Source of the DNA: Prevotella sp. CAG:485
Lineage (GTDB): Bacteria; Bacteroidota; Bacteroidia; Bacteroidales; Muribaculaceae
Assembly: GCA_000437495.1 (NCBI GenBank)
Contig: FR897826.1
Span: forward strand, 2,025 to 11,409
Length of the DNA: 9,385 nt
Reading direction: 5' to 3'
This document shows, piece by piece, positions 7,581-9,385 of the stretch (position 1 is the first letter of the stretch; every line of letters begins with the position of its first letter). The position numbers and the translations under genes were made by a program. The notes under the pieces were generated by a model. The model saw only the letters and a list, made by a program, of their open reading frames with translations, ran no database searches and was not told where the DNA came from.

Positions 7581-7654
7581 CGGGGTGTAGCACAGTTGGT
7601 TAGCGCGCTACGTTCGGGACGTAGAGGTCGGAAGTTCGAGTCTTCTCACCCCGA
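7581..7654 (+). tRNA. trnP: tRNA-Pro, anticodon CGG
   Basis: A 74-base cloverleaf can be folded by eye. The acceptor CGGGGTG (7581-7587) pairs with CACCCCG, with discriminator A at 7654. The C1-G72 pair is the typical tRNA-Pro feature. U8 and A9 are followed by D-stem GCAC/GCGC with loop AGTTGGTTA. The anticodon stem CTACG/CGTAG encloses TTCGGGA, so the anticodon is CGG (7615-7617), reading CCG, with G37 as expected in tRNA-Pro. The T-arm is GGAAG-TTCGAGT-CTTCT with one G-U pair. The 3' CCA is not encoded, as the genomic sequence continues CAGAAA. One oddity is an A12·C23 mismatch in the D-stem. It has its own promoter and terminator, so it is a separate transcription unit. Confidence 0.96.
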
Positions 7655-7658
7655 CAGA

Positions 7659-7702
7659 AAGATTGGGAACCGGCCCGAGGGCTGATTCCCAATCTTCGTT
7701 TT
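7659..7702 (+). terminator. Intrinsic terminator of tRNA-Pro
   Basis: AAGATTGGGAA (7659-7669) pairs perfectly with TTCCCAATCTT (7686-7696). The 16-base loop can pair further through GCCC (7673-7676) and GGGC (7679-7682), less the bases needed for a tip. CGTTTTA follows, giving a short U run in the RNA. It begins 4 bases after the tRNA 3' end, so it should end the tRNA precursor and set a short 3' trailer. Confidence 0.88.
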
Positions 7703-7704
7703 AT

Positions 7705-7713
7705 CCCCCCCCC
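7705..7713 (+). repeat. Poly-C tract, nine bases
   Basis: Nine consecutive C bases lie just past the tRNA terminator in non-coding DNA. They run into CCCAATCT (7711-7718), which repeats the 3' arm of the terminator stem (7688-7695). Such tracts vary in length by slippage, but here no reading frame crosses it and no promoter spacing is evidently set by it. Confidence 0.8.
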
Positions 7714-7771
7714 AATCTCATCTTGCCTCAACGCTTCCACATCTTCACTTCCTCTTCAGCTTCTACAGCGA

Positions 7772-7812
7772 AAAGTCCATAACCGATTGGTTGCAACCAA
7801 GTTATTGACTTT
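7772..7812. terminator. 41-base dyad downstream of the minus-strand orphan gene
   Basis: The element has a perfect 14-base palindrome, TTGGTTGCAACCAA (7787-7800), at its centre. Outward, ATAAC (7779-7783) pairs with GTTAT (7801-7805) after a 3-base CGA bulge, and AAAGTC (7772-7777) pairs with GACTTT (7807-7812) across a C/T mismatch. That makes 18 complementary pairs in all. It lies 19 bases past the stop of the minus-strand gene, and on that strand the stem runs into TTTT, so a terminator for that gene is the simplest reading. A protein-binding operator is the alternative, because the centre is so symmetric. Confidence 0.6.
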
Positions 7813-7831
7813 ATAGTTTCTCGGACTGATA

Positions 7832-8122
7832 TTACCAAACGGTATTTTGTGAGAAATCCAAAGAATATGTCACCTGTCCTGACTCATTTTTGATAAATGT
7901 AGATACGCCAATAAGTTCAGGAATACCACGGGTCCAAAAAACCACTTCTACTTCTTCTCCTATCTCAAGCTCCAAGGATTGGGTAAGTTGTATAGATTTA
8001 TCATGACACATAGACTTTAATATGTCAAAACTATATCGCACATGGCCAATATTAATTGACAATTGCTTCTTAGGGGAATGGCTGATTGCATCTACCCTCT
8101 TTTGTCGTCTGTATTTACTCAT
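7832..8122 (-). CDS. Small hypothetical protein, 96 residues
   Basis: I do not recognise this protein. It begins MSKYRRQKRVDAI, with a basic N-terminus, and from about residue 45 has alternating hydrophobic and polar residues (SLELEIGEEVEVVFW, then VTYSLDF) that suggest a small beta-rich domain. There is no signal peptide, membrane segment or lipobox. The RRxxRV start recalls PilZ domains, but the second PilZ motif is missing, so I do not assign it. It is credible as a gene because a near-ideal promoter on the same strand ends 29 bases before the ATG, and a dyad that could terminate it follows the stop. Its base composition is clearly more AT-rich than the neighbouring operons (30% GC in 7981-8040 and 43% in 7921-7980, counted by hand), which could mean recent acquisition. 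Confidence 0.7.
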   Translation of the reverse strand: MSKYRRQKRVDAISHSPKKQLSINIGHVRYSFDILKSMCHDKSIQLTQSLELEIGEEVEVVFWTRGIPELIGVSTFIKNESGQVTYSLDFSQNTVW

Positions 8123-8150
8123 TTTGAATACTTTGTTTGTTGTTTCAATG

Positions 8151-8182
8151 CAAAGATATAACGATTTCTATAATATTCAAAA
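8151..8182 (-). promoter_or_regulatory. Bacteroidota promoter of the minus-strand orphan gene
   Basis: Read on the minus strand, TTTTG (8182-8178), a 19-base spacer and TATCTTTG (8158-8151), followed by CA, match the Bacteroidota -33/-7 consensus almost ideally. The start codon is at 8122, giving a leader of about 20-25 bases that is A-rich, as is usual before genes in this phylum. Confidence 0.82.
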
Positions 8183-8449
8183 TATTTCAAGAATTTTTAA
8201 CCATAAAGGTATATGTGATAAATGACAGGCGTTAAGAAATATTTGCATAGTTTTACAATATTTAAGTTGTCAATTCGTGTGCTCTATTATGTTAGATTTA
8301 GAAGCTACTGAAACACTAACATTCTCTAAAGCTAAGTAACTTTATAAGAAACAGCTATCGTGAAATTGCATAGGAGTATAGTAATGTGAGCATTTCTCCG
8401 ATGCACGCTGATGTTGTGTAGCTACTTTATTCCTAAGTGGCAGAAGGGC
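8183..8449. other. AT-rich intergenic stretch with no recognised gene
   Basis: About 270 bases separate the divergent promoters of the orphan gene and the AlkD-like gene. The first half is very AT-rich: 12 of 60 bases are G or C in 8161-8220 and 17 of 60 in 8221-8280. AATATTT occurs three times (near 8181, 8238 and 8258). Weak dyads include GTTAG (8291-8295) with CTAAC (8316-8320). An 80-residue minus-strand frame at 8342-8584 crosses the AlkD-like promoter and start and is not credible. No tRNA, repeat array or clear small-RNA gene was seen, though a small RNA cannot be excluded by eye. Confidence 0.6.
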
Positions 8450-8481
8450 TTGGGCTATCCGGCTAAAAAGCATTAACTTTG
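8450..8481 (+). promoter_or_regulatory. Bacteroidota promoter of the AlkD-like gene
   Basis: TTG (8450-8452), a 21-base spacer and TAACTTTG (8474-8481) fit the -33/-7 pattern. The block AAAAAGCATTAACTTTGCAG (8465-8484) is nearly identical to the tRNA-Pro promoter. Transcription should begin near 8487-8490, giving a leader of about 50 bases. That leader contains a small hairpin, CTCTT (8496-8500) with AAGAG (8506-8510), then an A-rich run to the ATG at 8538. Confidence 0.75.
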
Positions 8482-8537
8482 CAGGGTCATAAAAGCTCTT
8501 CGGGCAAGAGTGGAAATAAGAATCTAAATTTTGCTTT

Positions 8538-8951
8538 ATGGCTGTCTCAAGCAATAAACTCAAGGAGATAAAGGCGCTGTTCATGACCTATCGCAACGGT
8601 ATCATTGCCGATACTCTGCGGTCGGCCGGTTGGACTCATTCGGTGATATTTGGTCTGAACCTGCCTCAGATTACGGACATTGCGCGGCAACAACCCGCGC
8701 CTGACGTGGATTTGGCGTTAGAGCTTTGGAATGACAGGAATGTGCGCGAAAGTCGTCTCATAACGCCGTTTCTGTTGCCAAAAGATTATCAGCAAGCAGA
8801 TTTGCTGAAACTGCTTGCTGATATTCAGACTCACGAGGAAGCCGATATTTTTGCTTTCCGTCATATCCGGCATCGCGCTGATGCCGCTGAGGTAGCCGAC
8901 AAGGTTGCCGACGAATATATGGCTGAGGCTATCAGGCGCTTTTTGTCCTGA
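8538..8951 (+). CDS. Short AlkD-like DNA alkylation repair (HEAT-repeat) family protein
   Basis: The sequence resembles the DNA alkylation repair / AlkD superfamily, whose helical HEAT-like repeats cradle DNA while an alkylated base is excised. Supporting stretches are FMTYRNGIIADTLRSAG (15-31), LNLPQITDIARQ (40-51) and LALELWNDRNVRESRLITPFLLP (from 59), the last typical of an ALR helix pair. The protein has 137 residues, while AlkD enzymes have about 230, so it lacks the C-terminal repeats that carry part of the catalytic pocket. No internal stop or frameshift is evident, so it is a naturally short form or an ancient truncation. The ATG at 8538 is preferred because KLKEIKALF before the next ATG (8583) looks like part of the first helix. 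It has its own promoter, and its last 20 bases overlap the convergent ATPase gene. Glycosylase activity is unproven. Confidence 0.65.
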   Translation: MAVSSNKLKEIKALFMTYRNGIIADTLRSAGWTHSVIFGLNLPQITDIARQQPAPDVDLALELWNDRNVRESRLITPFLLPKDYQQADLLKLLADIQTHEEADIFAFRHIRHRADAAEVADKVADEYMAEAIRRFLS

Positions 8952-9385
8952 GGGCTCTGAGGGCATTCAGCACAGCTAAGACCGTAACACCCACGTCGGC
9001 AAAGACTGCCCACCACATATTGGCTAGTCCGAGGGCTGCCAACAGCATCACTATCACCTTGACGCCAATGGCAAAGATGATGTTTTGCCAGACTATGCGC
9101 AGGGTGCGACGGGAAATTTTCACAGCGGCCGGAAGCGACAGCAGGGAGTCGCGGCCCAATACCACATCGGCGGCTTCTATGGCGGCATCGCTGCCTAAGG
9201 CGCCCATGGCTATGCCCACATCGGCGGTGGCCAGCGTGGGCGCATCGTTGATGCCATCGCCCACAAAAGCCAATTTTGAATCCTTAGGCTCGCTCTGTTC
9301 CATCTCCTTCACTGCCAGCACCTTATCCTGCGGCAAGAGGGATGCTTTCCAGTCGGTGATTCCGAGTTCATGCGCAATTGCGGCG
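8932..9385 (-). CDS. Zn/Cd-type P1B heavy-metal ATPase, C-terminal part (start outside window)
   Basis: This is the C-terminal ~151 residues of a P-type ATPase that exports heavy-metal ions across the inner membrane. The frame stays open to base 9385, so the gene continues beyond the window. The hinge motif VGDGINDAP (codons about 9261-9235) coordinates Mg2+ in the P-domain, and GSDAAIEAADVVL follows. Two membrane segments close the protein: IVWQNIIFAIGVKVIVMLLAA and WAVFADVGVTVLAVLNAL. The lysine in GVK (9058-9060) and aspartate in ADVG (8995-8997) match E. coli ZntA K693 and D714, the signature of the P1B-2 (Zn2+/Cd2+/Pb2+) class; copper pumps differ there. The short basic tail ALRTKSA ends at TGA (8932-8934). 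The phosphorylation motif DKTGT, the CPC motif and any N-terminal metal domain are outside the window. ZntA or CadA would be the usual name. Confidence 0.93.
   Translation of the reverse strand, partial: AAIAHELGITDWKASLLPQDKVLAVKEMEQSEPKDSKLAFVGDGINDAPTLATADVGIAMGALGSDAAIEAADVVLGRDSLLSLPAAVKISRRTLRIVWQNIIFAIGVKVIVMLLAALGLANMWWAVFADVGVTVLAVLNALRALRTKSA

Noticed and set aside
7832..8122. A PilZ (c-di-GMP) domain in the orphan protein
   Set aside because: Only the RRxxRV-like start fits; the following D/NxSxxG motif is absent.
8022..8225. A 67-residue plus-strand frame
   Set aside because: It overlaps the orphan gene and its promoter on the other strand, has no promoter of its own and no domain-like pattern.
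7581..8537. An integrative element with attachment sites at tRNA-Pro
   Set aside because: No integrase is in the window and I found no second copy of the tRNA 3' end, so only an AT-rich locus beside a tRNA is supported.
8342..8584. An 80-residue minus-strand frame
   Set aside because: It runs across the AlkD-like gene's promoter and first codons, lacks a minus-strand TAnnTTTG element nearby, and its translation looks random.

Overview
The window reads as a chromosomal segment from a member of the Bacteroidota, most likely order Bacteroidales. A gut lineage near Muribaculaceae or Bacteroides is my guess; the family cannot be fixed from sequence alone. The grounds are three promoter-like sites with the Bacteroidota -7 element TAnnTTTG (each continuing to TTTGCA) and a TTG or TTTG -33 element, almost no Shine-Dalgarno sequences before the genes, an M49 peptidase with the HECLGH zinc motif known from Bacteroides, and a RIP protease of Bacteroidota type. 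Coding DNA is roughly 50-58% GC where I counted; the 7.8-8.4 kb stretch is far more AT-rich.

Region 1 (1-6552) is a tight plus-strand run of five genes. A LytM/M23-fold protein (cut by the window edge) overlaps dxr by 4 bases (ATGA), and dxr overlaps rseP by 1 base (TGATG). After 18 and 24 base gaps come an RlmI-like 23S rRNA cytosine methyltransferase and an exported dipeptidyl-peptidase III. No promoter was seen inside the run, so co-transcription is likely. The first three genes link cell-wall regulation, isoprenoid precursor synthesis (which feeds the undecaprenyl carrier) and intramembrane proteolysis at the envelope. The LytM protein appears to have lost every zinc ligand, and RseP carries a charged insertion of about 40 residues.

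Region 2 (6553-7469) has a perfect 12-bp inverted repeat with a folding loop, then an ADP-ribosylglycohydrolase whose start lies only 21 bases beyond the hairpin.

Region 3 (7470-8537) is mostly non-coding. It holds a tRNA-Pro(CGG) with its own promoter and intrinsic terminator, a 9-base poly-C tract, a 41-base imperfect dyad, a small minus-strand orphan gene with an almost ideal Bacteroidota promoter, and about 270 bases of AT-rich DNA in which I see no gene.

Region 4 (8538-9385) holds a short AlkD-like HEAT-repeat protein and, convergent with it, the C-terminal end of a Zn/Cd-type P1B ATPase. Their last 20 bases overlap tail to tail.

I found no convincing new multi-gene system. The best leads are the ligand-less LytM protein beside dxr and rseP, the RseP insertion, the hairpin just before the hydrolase gene, and the AT-rich orphan locus beside the tRNA.
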